From the NCBI RefSeq assembly GCF_019469425.1, contig NZ_CP048272.1, positions 744,001-808,000 on the forward strand: DNA of 64,000 nucleotides, in the 5' to 3' direction. Below, in pieces: positions 46,791 to 55,284 of the stretch. Numbering within the stretch: position 1 is the stretch's first letter; every line of letters starts with the position of its first letter. Below the pieces are notes generated by a model that was given only the letters and a program-made list of their open reading frames with translations, searched no databases and was not told where the DNA came from. The position numbers and the translations under genes were made by a program. Origin of the DNA: Bifidobacterium asteroides (GTDB lineage Bacteria > Actinomycetota > Actinomycetes > Actinomycetales > Bifidobacteriaceae).

Positions 46791-48092
46791 ATGCGGAATC
46801 GACATGGCGGAGAGGAAGCGGATGCGCGGATGACGACGGCGAAGAGGACTGAGAAAGGGATGCCTGGGTACGACCAGGGGCGTCCTGGGAAAGACGCTGG
46901 TCCCCATCTGGTGTTGGCCGGCGGGGGGACGGCAGGGCATGTCAACCCCCTGCTCAGTGTGGCTGCAGCCATTCGGGAGCGCTGTCCCCAGGCAGCTGTC
47001 AGCGTGATCGGCACTGCTGTCGGGCTGGAGCACGACTTGGTGCCGGCCGCTGGACTTCCCCTGGATCTGATTGAGAAGGTTCCCTTCCCTCGTCGTCCTG
47101 GCAAGGCCGTCCTGGACTTCCCCCTGCGTTGGCGACGTGAGGTGCATCGGGTCCGAGGGTATTTACAGGATCGGTCGGCCGACCTGGTAGTCGGCTTTGG
47201 CGGCTATGCCTCGGCGCCGGCCTATAGGGCCGCACGAAACCTGGGTCTGCCCATCGTCGTCCATGAGCAGAACGCCCGGGCGGGCATGGCCAACAAGCTG
47301 GGTGCCCGCTGGGCCGATTTCGTGGGTACGGCCTATGAGGATACAGGCATCCGGGCCCGGTCCGGTGTGCCAGTGCGACGCGTGGGTCTGCCCCTGCGGC
47401 CGGCCATCGCCCGACTGGCCAAGCAGATGGAGGCTGACCCCGCACGAGCCCGTCGCGAGTCTGCACAGTCCTTAGGATTGGATCCCGACAGGCCCATCCT
47501 GTTGGTCACCGGGGGATCCTTGGGCGCGCTCAGCCTGAACAAGGCGGTGGCTGACGCGGCTAGGCAGCTGCTGGATCGAACCCAGGTCATCCATCTGACG
47601 GGCCGTGGCAAGGCCGATCAGGTCAGGGAGCAGGTGGCGGCTGACCTGGGCGATGCGGCTATCAACGATCTGGACCCGGCTCATCATGGCCAGGGGGACT
47701 ACCATATGGCCGAATATCTGGAGCGGATCGATCTTGCCTTCGCCTGCGCTGACCTCGTGGTCTGCAGGGCTGGTGCCGGCTCTGTCAGCGAGCTGGCCGC
47801 CCTGGGTGTGCCCGCCGTCTACGTGCCCCTGCCCATCGGCAACGGTGAGCAGCGGTTCAACGCGCAGCCGGTCGTCCATGCCGGGGGAGGGCTCATGGTG
47901 GATGATGCGGCCCTGGATGCTAAATGGGTGGCTGACCACGTCCCTGCCCTTATGGCCGACGGGGATAGGCTGGCTGATATGCGCCGACGGGCCTGGGGGT
48001 ACGGGATTCGCGATGCCGCCCAGGTTATGGCCGAGCAGGTCCTGACCATGGCCGACCAAGGCCTTGCCCGCAAGGACTCCGGGAAGGTCTAG
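46791..48092 (+). CDS. murG: UDP-GlcNAc:lipid I N-acetylglucosaminyltransferase
   Basis: Peripheral membrane GT28 enzyme that adds GlcNAc to lipid I, giving lipid II. The glycine-rich start [16 protein letters not shown], the segment [23 protein letters not shown] and the donor-binding [16 protein letters not shown] are present. With the ATG at 46791 the protein is 433 residues, including about 38 extra N-terminal residues; ATG codons at 46830 and 46860 would give more usual lengths. It sits between ftsW and murC as in most dcw clusters. Confidence 0.94.
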   Translation: MRNRHGGEEADARMTTAKRTEKGMPGYDQGRPGKDAGPHLVLAGGGTAGHVNPLLSVAAAIRERCPQAAVSVIGTAVGLEHDLVPAAGLPLDLIEKVPFPRRPGKAVLDFPLRWRREVHRVRGYLQDRSADLVVGFGGYASAPAYRAARNLGLPIVVHEQNARAGMANKLGARWADFVGTAYEDTGIRARSGVPVRRVGLPLRPAIARLAKQMEADPARARRESAQSLGLDPDRPILLVTGGSLGALSLNKAVADAARQLLDRTQVIHLTGRGKADQVREQVAADLGDAAINDLDPAHHGQGDYHMAEYLERIDLAFACADLVVCRAGAGSVSELAALGVPAVYVPLPIGNGEQRFNAQPVVHAGGGLMVDDAALDAKWVADHVPALMADGDRLADMRRRAWGYGIRDAAQVMAEQVLTMADQGLARKDSGKV

Positions 48093-48165
48093 TCGGGCAT
48101 AATGGAGGCAGGCGACGGGCGACCGTCCTGAATGGTCCTGAACTGTTGGAGGAGATGCAACTACT

Positions 48166-49800
48166 GTGCCCAAGCATGAATTGAATACAGTGCCCGGTCG
48201 GCAGGATGGCGGTGACCGGTCCCTGCCGGTCCTGGACCCCTGCCTGCCTGCCCTGGTCCAGGCCGGAGTGCGCGACCCCAAGGATCTGGGGCCCACGCAC
48301 TTCATCGGCATCGGCGGGGCCGGGATGAGCGTGCTGGCTGAGATGCTTCACCAGGAGGGGGTGCAGGTCTCCGGCTCTGACCGTGCTGAGGGGGACAAGA
48401 CCCGTCGTCTGCGTCAGCTGGGGATCCGGGTCGCTATCGGTCAGGACGCCCGTAATGTAGCCGGGGCTCGCACGGTGGTCTGGTCCAGTGCCATCAAGCC
48501 TGACAATCCCGAGATTCTGGCAGCACGGGATACAGGCGCTCGGCTGGTTCACCGCAGCGATATTCTGGCCCTGCTCATGGCCTCCAGGATTTCGGTCACT
48601 GTGGCCGGCGCGCACGGCAAGACCACCACCAGCGCTCTCTTGGCCCATCTGCTGACCAAGGGCGGCCAAGGGGCTCTGGCTGATCCCAGCTATGCCATAG
48701 GGGGTAGCCTCCAGAGCGACCAGGGGCCCATGGACGGCGGGCATGTGGGAGCCGGACGGGTCCTGGTGGCCGAGGCGGACGAGTCCGACGGCAGCTTTGG
48801 CAAGTACACTCCCGACATCGCCATCATCACCAATGTCGAGCCCGACCATCTGGACCACTATGGCACGGCTGATGCCTTCCGCCAGGCCTTTGTGGAACAT
48901 GCCCGTCAGGCCCGACGATTCCTGGTGGTCTGCGGGGACGACCAGGGCGCTCTGGAGGTGCTGCGGAGGCTGCACGGGGACTGCCAGGCCAAGATCATCG
49001 TTTATGCTTCGGATTCCCAGCTGAGTGCGGAATCCCTGCCCGGGATCCTTGGCCTGGTCCGCATCGAGTCCGAGTCCGAGAGCAGCGGCAGCGGTCGTGA
49101 GCATTGCCGTCTGGCTCTTCCCGCGCAGGTGCTCCAGGCGGCAGGGTTGGAGGCCAGCAAACCCCTCGATCTGCAGGTGGACCTGGCCATCCCCGGCATC
49201 CACAACGCCCGCAATGCCGCCGCGGCCATCATTGCCGCCATCCTGCTGGGGATGGATCCTGATGCGGCCGCCGCTTCTGCCGCCGACTTCCGTGGGGCCG
49301 CTCGACGCTTCGAGGTTCGCGGATGCCGACATGGGGTCACTGTAGTGGACGATTACGCCCATCATCCCACGGAGATCGCCGCTCTGCTGACAGCTGCCAG
49401 ACGACGCTATCCGGGCCGGACCATCAGGGTGCTCTTCCAGCCCCACCTTTATTCGCGGACTGCCATCTTCGCCGAACGTTTCGCGGCTGCTTTGTCCCTG
49501 GCGGACGATGTGACCGTCACCAACATCTTTCCCGCGCGTGAGCTGGTCAGCGATTTTCCGGGTGTGGATGCCGGAACCATCCCCGCCGCGGCCCGTAAGG
49601 CATCGGACCGGGAGTCTCAGGATTCCGCAAACAGGTCGGCTGGAGCTGTCTTCCGGACCTGCCCGGACATGCGTCAGGCGGCCCTGGATCTGGCCGAGCG
49701 GGCGGAGCCGGGTGACGTGATCCTGACTGTGGGCGCCGGCGATGTCACCGGCATGGGACCGGTCATTCTTGACAGGCTGGCTGAACGGGATGAGCAGTGA
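48166..49800 (+). CDS. murC: UDP-MurNAc--L-alanine ligase
   Basis: First Mur ligase of the pathway, 544 residues, joining L-Ala to UDP-MurNAc. Motifs are HFIGIGGAGMSVLAE, the P-loop AGAHGKTTTSALL, EADESDGSF and VEPDHLDHYG, and DDYAHHPTEI in the C-terminal domain. The length exceeds the usual 460-490 because of a leader of about 40 residues and an insert near residues 490-510 (ASDRESQDSANRSAG). GTG at 48166 with GGAGGAG upstream. It overlaps ftsQ by four bases (GTGA). Confidence 0.95.
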   Translation: MPKHELNTVPGRQDGGDRSLPVLDPCLPALVQAGVRDPKDLGPTHFIGIGGAGMSVLAEMLHQEGVQVSGSDRAEGDKTRRLRQLGIRVAIGQDARNVAGARTVVWSSAIKPDNPEILAARDTGARLVHRSDILALLMASRISVTVAGAHGKTTTSALLAHLLTKGGQGALADPSYAIGGSLQSDQGPMDGGHVGAGRVLVAEADESDGSFGKYTPDIAIITNVEPDHLDHYGTADAFRQAFVEHARQARRFLVVCGDDQGALEVLRRLHGDCQAKIIVYASDSQLSAESLPGILGLVRIESESESSGSGREHCRLALPAQVLQAAGLEASKPLDLQVDLAIPGIHNARNAAAAIIAAILLGMDPDAAAASAADFRGAARRFEVRGCRHGVTVVDDYAHHPTEIAALLTAARRRYPGRTIRVLFQPHLYSRTAIFAERFAAALSLADDVTVTNIFPARELVSDFPGVDAGTIPAAARKASDRESQDSANRSAGAVFRTCPDMRQAALDLAERAEPGDVILTVGAGDVTGMGPVILDRLAERDEQ

Positions 49801-51074
49801 AGACCGGCAAGGGTCGCCGCGCCGCCAGCGGAGCCTCGTCCAAGACCAGGGCCGTCCGGGCTGCCAAGGCTGCACGGACGGCCCGGTCTGGACATGCCAA
49901 GCCTTCGGGAGAGGAAGAGCGGACCGGCAGAACCGCTAGATCAGGCGAATCGAATATTTCCGATAATGCAGCAATGGCAGGCCGCCGGTCCAAGACTGAA
50001 AAAACCGGCAGCGAGGGCAGGCGTTTCAAAAGGTCGAAGCATCTCAAGGGTCGTCCGGATCGTTCCAAGAATCCAGGCGGATCCCGAACTCGTAGCGCCA
50101 GGTCGGCCTCCTCGTCCTCCCGTTCTCTGGTAAAAGGGAACAAGGCCTCAGCCTCCAAGTCTGTGGCATCCAAGTCTGTGTCGTCCAAATCCGCGACCTC
50201 ACGCTCGGCTAGTTCGGCCGGCGGATTCGTCGATGCCCGGGCCATACCGCCGGATCGGCCCGTTTCTGGCAGGATCGGCACCGATCAGGAGGAGCAGGGG
50301 CTGGGGATCTTCGTTCGGCCTAAGGTGCTGGACTTTCAGGCCCGTGTGCGAGAGAAGAAGAAGGTCAGCCGCAGGCTGGTCCTGATCCGGACAGGTGTCG
50401 TCCTCCTGGTCATGGCTCTGATCGCAGGACTGGCATGGCTGCTCTTTCTCTCGCCGGTCTTTCGCCTGCAGACCGACAGGATCGATGTCAGCGGCGGCAA
50501 TGCTTGGGTGTCCAACGATCGAGTGGCCTCAATCGTGGCCCATCAGGGGGATCGCTCGCTGCTGCTGATTTCCACCAATGGCGTCGAGCAGGACATCAGC
50601 GGCATGGCCGGGGTGACCGATGCCAGGGTCCGCAAGAGTTTTCCACACGGTCTGCAGGTGACCTTCGATGCCCAGGAGCCGACTGCGGTCTTCAAGGATG
50701 CACAGGGCGAGCTGACGGCCGTTGACAGACAGGGGAGGGTGCTCAATACTGTGCCCAAGCCGGTGGAGGGGGTGCCGGTCATCCAGGTGTCCACCGTCAA
50801 GCGCGCACAGCAGGATCAGGCGGTCAGGCAGACCCTGCGGATTCTGTCGACCATGCCCGAGTCCATGCGTCATTCGGTGACTAAGGTGACTGCGGAAACC
50901 CAGGACTCTATCACCACCGAGCTGGACCAGGGCAAGCATGTCATCGTCTGGGGCGACGGCTCCGACCTGAAGCTCAAACAGGCCGTGGTCGACAAGATCA
51001 TCAACGATCCGTCCAAAATCGGCGACAAACATCAGCTGGATGTGTCGGCGCCCCTGCGGCCCATCGTCAAATAG
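49797..51074 (+). CDS. ftsQ: Cell division protein FtsQ with long basic N-terminal tail
   Basis: Bitopic division protein of 425 residues. The cytoplasmic part is about 195 residues, rich in Lys, Arg and Ser and low in complexity, far longer than the usual 20-100. It contains a short repeat SKSVA / SKSVS / SKSAT encoded by 15-base repeats at 50154-50195. One membrane helix (about 196-220) and an exported POTRA domain (FRLQTDRIDVSGG ... PHGLQVTFDAQEPTA) and FtsQ domain follow. The GTG overlaps the murC stop. Its 3' end overlaps the convergent dtd gene by eight bases. In most Actinobacteria ftsZ would come next. Confidence 0.92.
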   Translation: MKTGKGRRAASGASSKTRAVRAAKAARTARSGHAKPSGEEERTGRTARSGESNISDNAAMAGRRSKTEKTGSEGRRFKRSKHLKGRPDRSKNPGGSRTRSARSASSSSRSLVKGNKASASKSVASKSVSSKSATSRSASSAGGFVDARAIPPDRPVSGRIGTDQEEQGLGIFVRPKVLDFQARVREKKKVSRRLVLIRTGVVLLVMALIAGLAWLLFLSPVFRLQTDRIDVSGGNAWVSNDRVASIVAHQGDRSLLLISTNGVEQDISGMAGVTDARVRKSFPHGLQVTFDAQEPTAVFKDAQGELTAVDRQGRVLNTVPKPVEGVPVIQVSTVKRAQQDQAVRQTLRILSTMPESMRHSVTKVTAETQDSITTELDQGKHVIVWGDGSDLKLKQAVVDKIINDPSKIGDKHQLDVSAPLRPIVK

Positions 51075-51567
51075 CCGCTGAAGAGGTCGCCTTCTTCATC
51101 AGTTTGCCGGTGTCCAGCAGGATGGTCACAGGGCCGTCGTTGACCGAATCCACTCGCATGTGGGCACCGAAGCGTCCGACGACAACAGGGACACCGGTCG
51201 CGGCCAGGGCCCGGTTCAGGTCCTGCCAGACGCTTTGGGCGTGTTGGGGCTCTCCGGCCGCCATGAAGCTGGGACGGTTGCCGCGATGCAGATCCGCATA
51301 GAGGGTGAACTGGGAGATGGAGAGGATGGAGCCGCCGCAGTCCAGGACCGACCGGTTCATTCTGCCCTCCTCGTCGGAGAAGATGCGCATCCGGGTCAGC
51401 TTGCGGACGGCATAGTCCACCTGGTCAATCCCGTCTTCATCCTGGATGGCCACCAGAAGCAAGAGGCCCGTGCCAATGCTCTGGGGTTTGAAATCGGGAT
51501 CCGGCTGCCCCTGTTCGTCGACAACATCGACTCGGGCGCGGCTGACCCGCTGTATGACGATTCTCAT
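51067..51567 (-). CDS. dtd: D-aminoacyl-tRNA deacylase
   Basis: Enzyme of 166 residues that hydrolyses D-aminoacyl-tRNAs and Gly-tRNA-Ala errors. The family start MRIVIQRVSRARVDV, the catalytic SISQFTLYAD segment and the Gly-cisPro motif NDGPVTILLDT are visible. ATG at 51567 follows GGAAGC. It lies 18 bases after the AraC gene on the same strand, so it may share its transcript. Confidence 0.95.
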   Translation of the reverse strand: MRIVIQRVSRARVDVVDEQGQPDPDFKPQSIGTGLLLLVAIQDEDGIDQVDYAVRKLTRMRIFSDEEGRMNRSVLDCGGSILSISQFTLYADLHRGNRPSFMAAGEPQHAQSVWQDLNRALAATGVPVVVGRFGAHMRVDSVNDGPVTILLDTGKLMKKATSSAAI

Positions 51568-51585
51568 GCTTCCAGTCTAAAGACT

Positions 51586-52464
51586 TCAGGCGTTGTTGTA
51601 GTGACGCAGGGAAAAGCTGGACCGGTACCTGGTTGGGGTCAGGCCGGAGAACCGTTTGAAGACCCGCATGAAGTACTTGGGGTCGTCATACCCGCAGGCC
51701 TCGGCTATTTGTCTGACGCCCATGGAGGTCGACAGGAGCAGCTCCTGCGCCCGTTCGATGCGCACCCGCCTGATCTGTCCAGTGATGCCCATGCCGAACC
51801 GTCGCTTGTATATGGTCGACAGGTAGGAGGGCGAGTAGTTGAAGTTCTCCGCCACGCTGGCCACACTGATCCGGTCGCAGGCGTTGATGCGGATCCAATC
51901 CTGGATCTTCTGGAGGGTGCTGTCCTCGTCGTCCGCTTTTTGAGGGTCCTTGGGTGCAGGCCTTCCCATGGAGATCTCAATGAGCAGACAGGTCATGAAA
52001 TAGCTGCAGTAGGGGCTGGGATCCGGGTAGGTGCGCTGATAGATGTCGAGCAGCTGGTTGAACATGACGGTCACCCGGTTGTTGTCTGCCAGACGAAAAT
52101 CCAGGGGCAGCACCACGCGTGCCGCGCCCTGGTCCTTTCCGTCACTCTGTTCGTCGGGCAGGCCCTGGGCCCGTTGCCAGTCGGGCAAGGTGAAGTGGGC
52201 CCAGTAGAAGGTCAGCGGCTCCTGTCCCAGCCGTCGACTGCCCTCATGAGGGATGCTGGGAGGGATCAGCAGCAGGCCGCCTGCCTTCAGATCATGATGC
52301 CGCCCGGCTACGGTCAGCGGGAGGACGCCCTCTTCAACCAGAATCAGCTCAAAGCTGTCAACGGTGCGGCGCTCGTGGATCCATCCGGGGGTGCCGATGA
52401 AGCGCCCGGCGGATTTGAAGACCGCCGCATCGTTGGGGAAACTTGTGATGATTGCCTGATCCGT
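51586..52464 (-). CDS. AraC-family regulator with an apparent ACG start
   Basis: Regulator of 292 residues if translation starts at the ACG at 52464-52462. The N-terminal cupin-like sensor (AVFKSAGRFIGTPGWIHERR ... LIPPSIPHEGSRRLG) and two C-terminal helix-turn-helix motifs (ISVASVAENFNYSPSYLS; GVRQIAEACGYDDPKYFMRVF) are intact. No ATG, GTG or TTG occurs in frame before residue 93. The ACG has a strong AGGAAGG site (52480-52474) nine bases upstream, exactly where a start belongs, which suggests ATG changed to ACG. The frame is open back to the GH127 stop at 52510. It probably controls the GH127 gene upstream and perhaps the divergent transporter. It may be weakly expressed or inactive. Confidence 0.8.
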   Translation of the reverse strand, partial: TDQAIITSFPNDAAVFKSAGRFIGTPGWIHERRTVDSFELILVEEGVLPLTVAGRHHDLKAGGLLLIPPSIPHEGSRRLGQEPLTFYWAHFTLPDWQRAQGLPDEQSDGKDQGAARVVLPLDFRLADNNRVTVMFNQLLDIYQRTYPDPSPYCSYFMTCLLIEISMGRPAPKDPQKADDEDSTLQKIQDWIRINACDRISVASVAENFNYSPSYLSTIYKRRFGMGITGQIRRVRIERAQELLLSTSMGVRQIAEACGYDDPKYFMRVFKRFSGLTPTRYRSSFSLRHYNNA

Positions 52465-52473
52465 GCTGACCGT

Positions 52474-52480
52474 CCTTCCT
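52474..52480 (-). promoter_or_regulatory. Strong ribosome binding site before the ACG codon
   Basis: AGGAAGG on the minus strand, nine bases from the ACG at 52464. It decides the start chosen for the AraC gene and argues against initiation at the inner TTG at 52188. Confidence 0.65.
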
Positions 52481-52509
52481 GTCGCTGAAACCTTGGCCTT
52501 AGAACGCGG

Positions 52510-54828
52510 TCAGTGGTTGGCCACTTCGACGTAGGCATGATAGGGCTGGTTTTCGTCAATGATCCAGAGGGGGACAAATTCCAGGCCGCTGTCCCGGTGA
52601 CGGAAGACCAGCTTCTCGCCCTGGCGCTCGAAGGCGGACCCGGGATCCTTCCGATTGATGTCCAGACTCTGCATATCGGTGCTGGGACTCAAGGCGGCAA
52701 GCACGTAAGGGCCCCAGGCCACGGCGGCCAGGGAGGGTCTGTCAGGGGTGCCGATCAGCCGGATAGTCGGGTCGAACGTCAGCGTAATGGTGGCCCCTGA
52801 CCAGGAATCCAGCCCGCAAGCGCTCGCCTCCAAGATCGCTACAGCCGGGTCGGTGCCCATGAGAGCCTGGGATGCCGGGGCTCCGTCGATGTCGATGTGG
52901 ACCCTGCCACGGGTCCAGGCTGGAACGCGCAGAGCCAGGCGCGGTCTGTCCAGGGCTTCTATGGTGATGGTCACCTTCTCGGGGTGGTGGTCGTCCACCT
53001 TCATGCTCAGCGCCATCTTCTGGTCGATGTCGTTCAGGCTGCAGGGCAGATACTGCTCGATCCACAGGGTCGTTTCATCCGTGTAGAAGGCTCCATCGGC
53101 GTAGTAGAAGTGCGATTCCAGGCCAGTGCCGTGACAGCAGCTGTTCTCCTCGTCGAACTCCTTGCGGCCGCCCGGCTGGGTGGGGAAGAAGTAGAGGCTG
53201 CCGCCTTGGGGCACATGGTCGGTGCCGGCAGCGATGTGGTTGAGTGTGGTCAGCTCAGTGTAGTCTGCATAGGTCTGGTCGGGATCGAAGGAGAACAGGA
53301 GCGCCGACAGTTTGAGCAGATTGTAGGAGGCGCAGGATTCGGCTGTGTTGTCCTTGAGCAGGGCACCGATCACATCGGGCTGCTGGAACATCTCCCCCTG
53401 ACCGGTGCCGCCCATGGCGTAGATGTGATGGCCCATGACCGACTTGAGGAAGAATTCGGCTTGCTGCAGGTAGTAGGGCAGGCCGGTATGGCGGAAGAGC
53501 TCCACCGAGCCGATGACCTGGGGGATGTGTTGGTTGCCATGCAGCCCGCCTAAGGCATCCACCTTCTGACGCATGGGGACCATGAGGCGGTCGTTGTCGA
53601 AGAGGCGGGCGGCCTCCAGGTGCTCACGGCGTCCGGTGATGGCATACAGATGGGCCAGGGATTCGTTCATGCCGCCGAACTCACCGGCGATGTACATGCT
53701 CCACATGTTCTGCAACTGCTCATGGGGAAGCCGGTGGACGCGGTCATAGACCCAGTCGCCCAGATCCGAGGCCACTCGCAGAGCCGTTTCATTGCCCGCG
53801 AAGTGGTAGGCGTCGATCAGGCCCGCCAGAATCTTGTGCAGGGTGTAGTAGGGCGCCCAGATAGTGGGGTAGGGCGCGTACTGTTCCAGCTTGTCGAACT
53901 GGCTCTCGTCGTAGGCAGACAGGAAGCCTGGCTTGGTGGTCCCGCTCTTTGCGAAGGCGGCCTGGACCTCGGCCAGCCCGTCGACCAGATAGGTCAGCTT
54001 GGCCTGGATGTCCTTGTCGCCGGTAGCGGCATACCCCAAAGCGTATGCGGACAGGACATGCCCTGTGGTGTGGCCGCGCAGGTTGGAGTCCGGAGCGTCC
54101 CAGCCGATCATGGGCTTGGCTCCCTTGGTGTCCAGGTGGGAGGCTCGGCGGAACTCAACCAGGAGCTGATCGTCGTCCAGGGTCTTCAGAAAGGCTATCC
54201 GTCGGCGCTGGTTGTCTGCCAGCATTCCATCGCCGGTCAGTCGAACCCGGCTGATAGGCACGCGGCGGACCTTAGGGCTGGAATTCACTGGCTGTTCGGG
54301 GTCTTCGTCAATCACCTGAACCTTGCATTGCACACGGATGCCGCTGCCGTCGATTGATCCTTGGAAGTCGTGTTCACCGGTCTGCCCGTCCCGCTGCTGA
54401 ACGCCTTCGTCCCAGTTGACCCGCTGGGAGACTTTCTGTCCGTCCTTGGTCAGTACGGCCGTGAACATGGGCAGATAGTAGGTAGCGCCCTTGCGCGCCT
54501 TGATCTCGATGGGGTAGACCTTGCGCACTTCGATCCTGTTGGGCATCTGCAGCACGGTCACATCAAAGCTGCGCTGGGCCTTGGCCTCGCCCTTGGTGAC
54601 GGTCGCGGTCAGGGTCACGTTACGGTCGCCTCGACCGTATTCGGGCTGATTGACCTTGCCCTGAGGATTCACCCATCGATCGTCGCTGCTGGCCCATTCG
54701 ATGGTGGTTTCCTCCACTCCTTTGGTCGGCAGCGTCAGGTCAAAGTCCACGGTGCCTGTGTTGCCGATATATATCCGACGGGCTGTCTCGTCGACGCAGT
54801 CCTGATCAGTGTGCATGGGTGATGTCAT
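52510..54828 (-). CDS. GH127 beta-L-arabinofuranosidase with N-terminal Ig-like domain
   Basis: Glycoside hydrolase of 772 residues related to HypBA1 of Bifidobacterium longum, which frees L-arabinose from beta-arabino-oligosaccharides of hydroxyproline-rich plant glycoproteins. The catalytic residues known for that family are present: Glu in GGTGQGEMF (acid/base), Glu and Cys in NTAESCASYN, and the Cys pair in NSCCHGTGLESH (zinc ligands and Cys nucleophile). Residues about 15-95 form a bacterial Ig-like module (VTLTATVTKGEAKAQRSFDVTV). No signal peptide, so it acts on imported sugar. It is followed by the AraC gene in the same frame and is divergent from a POT-like transporter. Substrate is inferred from family. 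Confidence 0.9.
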   Translation of the reverse strand: MTSPMHTDQDCVDETARRIYIGNTGTVDFDLTLPTKGVEETTIEWASSDDRWVNPQGKVNQPEYGRGDRNVTLTATVTKGEAKAQRSFDVTVLQMPNRIEVRKVYPIEIKARKGATYYLPMFTAVLTKDGQKVSQRVNWDEGVQQRDGQTGEHDFQGSIDGSGIRVQCKVQVIDEDPEQPVNSSPKVRRVPISRVRLTGDGMLADNQRRRIAFLKTLDDDQLLVEFRRASHLDTKGAKPMIGWDAPDSNLRGHTTGHVLSAYALGYAATGDKDIQAKLTYLVDGLAEVQAAFAKSGTTKPGFLSAYDESQFDKLEQYAPYPTIWAPYYTLHKILAGLIDAYHFAGNETALRVASDLGDWVYDRVHRLPHEQLQNMWSMYIAGEFGGMNESLAHLYAITGRREHLEAARLFDNDRLMVPMRQKVDALGGLHGNQHIPQVIGSVELFRHTGLPYYLQQAEFFLKSVMGHHIYAMGGTGQGEMFQQPDVIGALLKDNTAESCASYNLLKLSALLFSFDPDQTYADYTELTTLNHIAAGTDHVPQGGSLYFFPTQPGGRKEFDEENSCCHGTGLESHFYYADGAFYTDETTLWIEQYLPCSLNDIDQKMALSMKVDDHHPEKVTITIEALDRPRLALRVPAWTRGRVHIDIDGAPASQALMGTDPAVAILEASACGLDSWSGATITLTFDPTIRLIGTPDRPSLAAVAWGPYVLAALSPSTDMQSLDINRKDPGSAFERQGEKLVFRHRDSGLEFVPLWIIDENQPYHAYVEVANH

Positions 54829-55284
54829 GATGAATTACCTACTCCCTCCGCTGACGGGCGGATTCTGGCCGGTCATGCTCTCCATCGGGTCGTCTCCGAT
54901 CCGTCGGCGCCGCTCTGCCCTGATGCCTTTGCGCGCCTTACCTCATCAGTTTATGGACGGCTGCCCTATCGAGAAGGTGGGGGATATCGTCGAATGGGTG
55001 GACAATCTTGTGTCTTTGGCTTGGAGTCGTTCTGGTTAGCGTCTCTTTCTTCGTAATCCTTTGCCATGGCGCGGTTTCCGAGCAAGCTACAACTTGCCGG
55101 GGGCCTTGTCGAGCAGCGTTCAGACAGCATTACCAAGAAATATCCACCTTTTTCCCTTCGGTTTGCACCTAGGCCAGAAAGGCTGAGGATTTACCGTTCC
55201 AAGTGGAACAGCTTGTGGTTCCACGCAGAGCAAAAGGGTGCCGGACAACGAGGGTCGGCACCATTGAGAAGCGAGGAGAAGCGT
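54829..55284. other. Divergent control region between GH127 and the POT-like transporter
   Basis: 456 bases without a convincing gene. The open frame on the plus strand from 55066 up to the transporter start has no family signal and poor codon character. The stretch must hold two divergent promoters; I could not place -35/-10 pairs with confidence. The inverted repeats at 55196-55224 are the clearest structure. Confidence 0.6.
55196..55224. promoter_or_regulatory. Overlapping inverted repeats upstream of the POT-like transporter
   Basis: GTTCCA-AG-TGGAAC (55196-55209, perfect 6-base arms) overlaps GTGGAAC-N8-GTTCCAC (55203-55224, perfect 7-base arms). Three half-sites thus alternate in orientation, ending 60 bases before the transporter start. 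A regulator operator is likely; the AraC protein or an unlinked repressor could bind. Confidence 0.55.

Noticed and set aside
48025-49875. Open minus-strand frame of 616 codons opposite murC
   Set aside because: Antisense shadow; murC motifs on the plus strand are complete.
55066-55284. N-terminal extension of the POT-like transporter
   Set aside because: The 73 extra codons lack similarity and membrane character; the ATG at 55285 has a strong ribosome site and the extension would cover the operator at 55196-55224.
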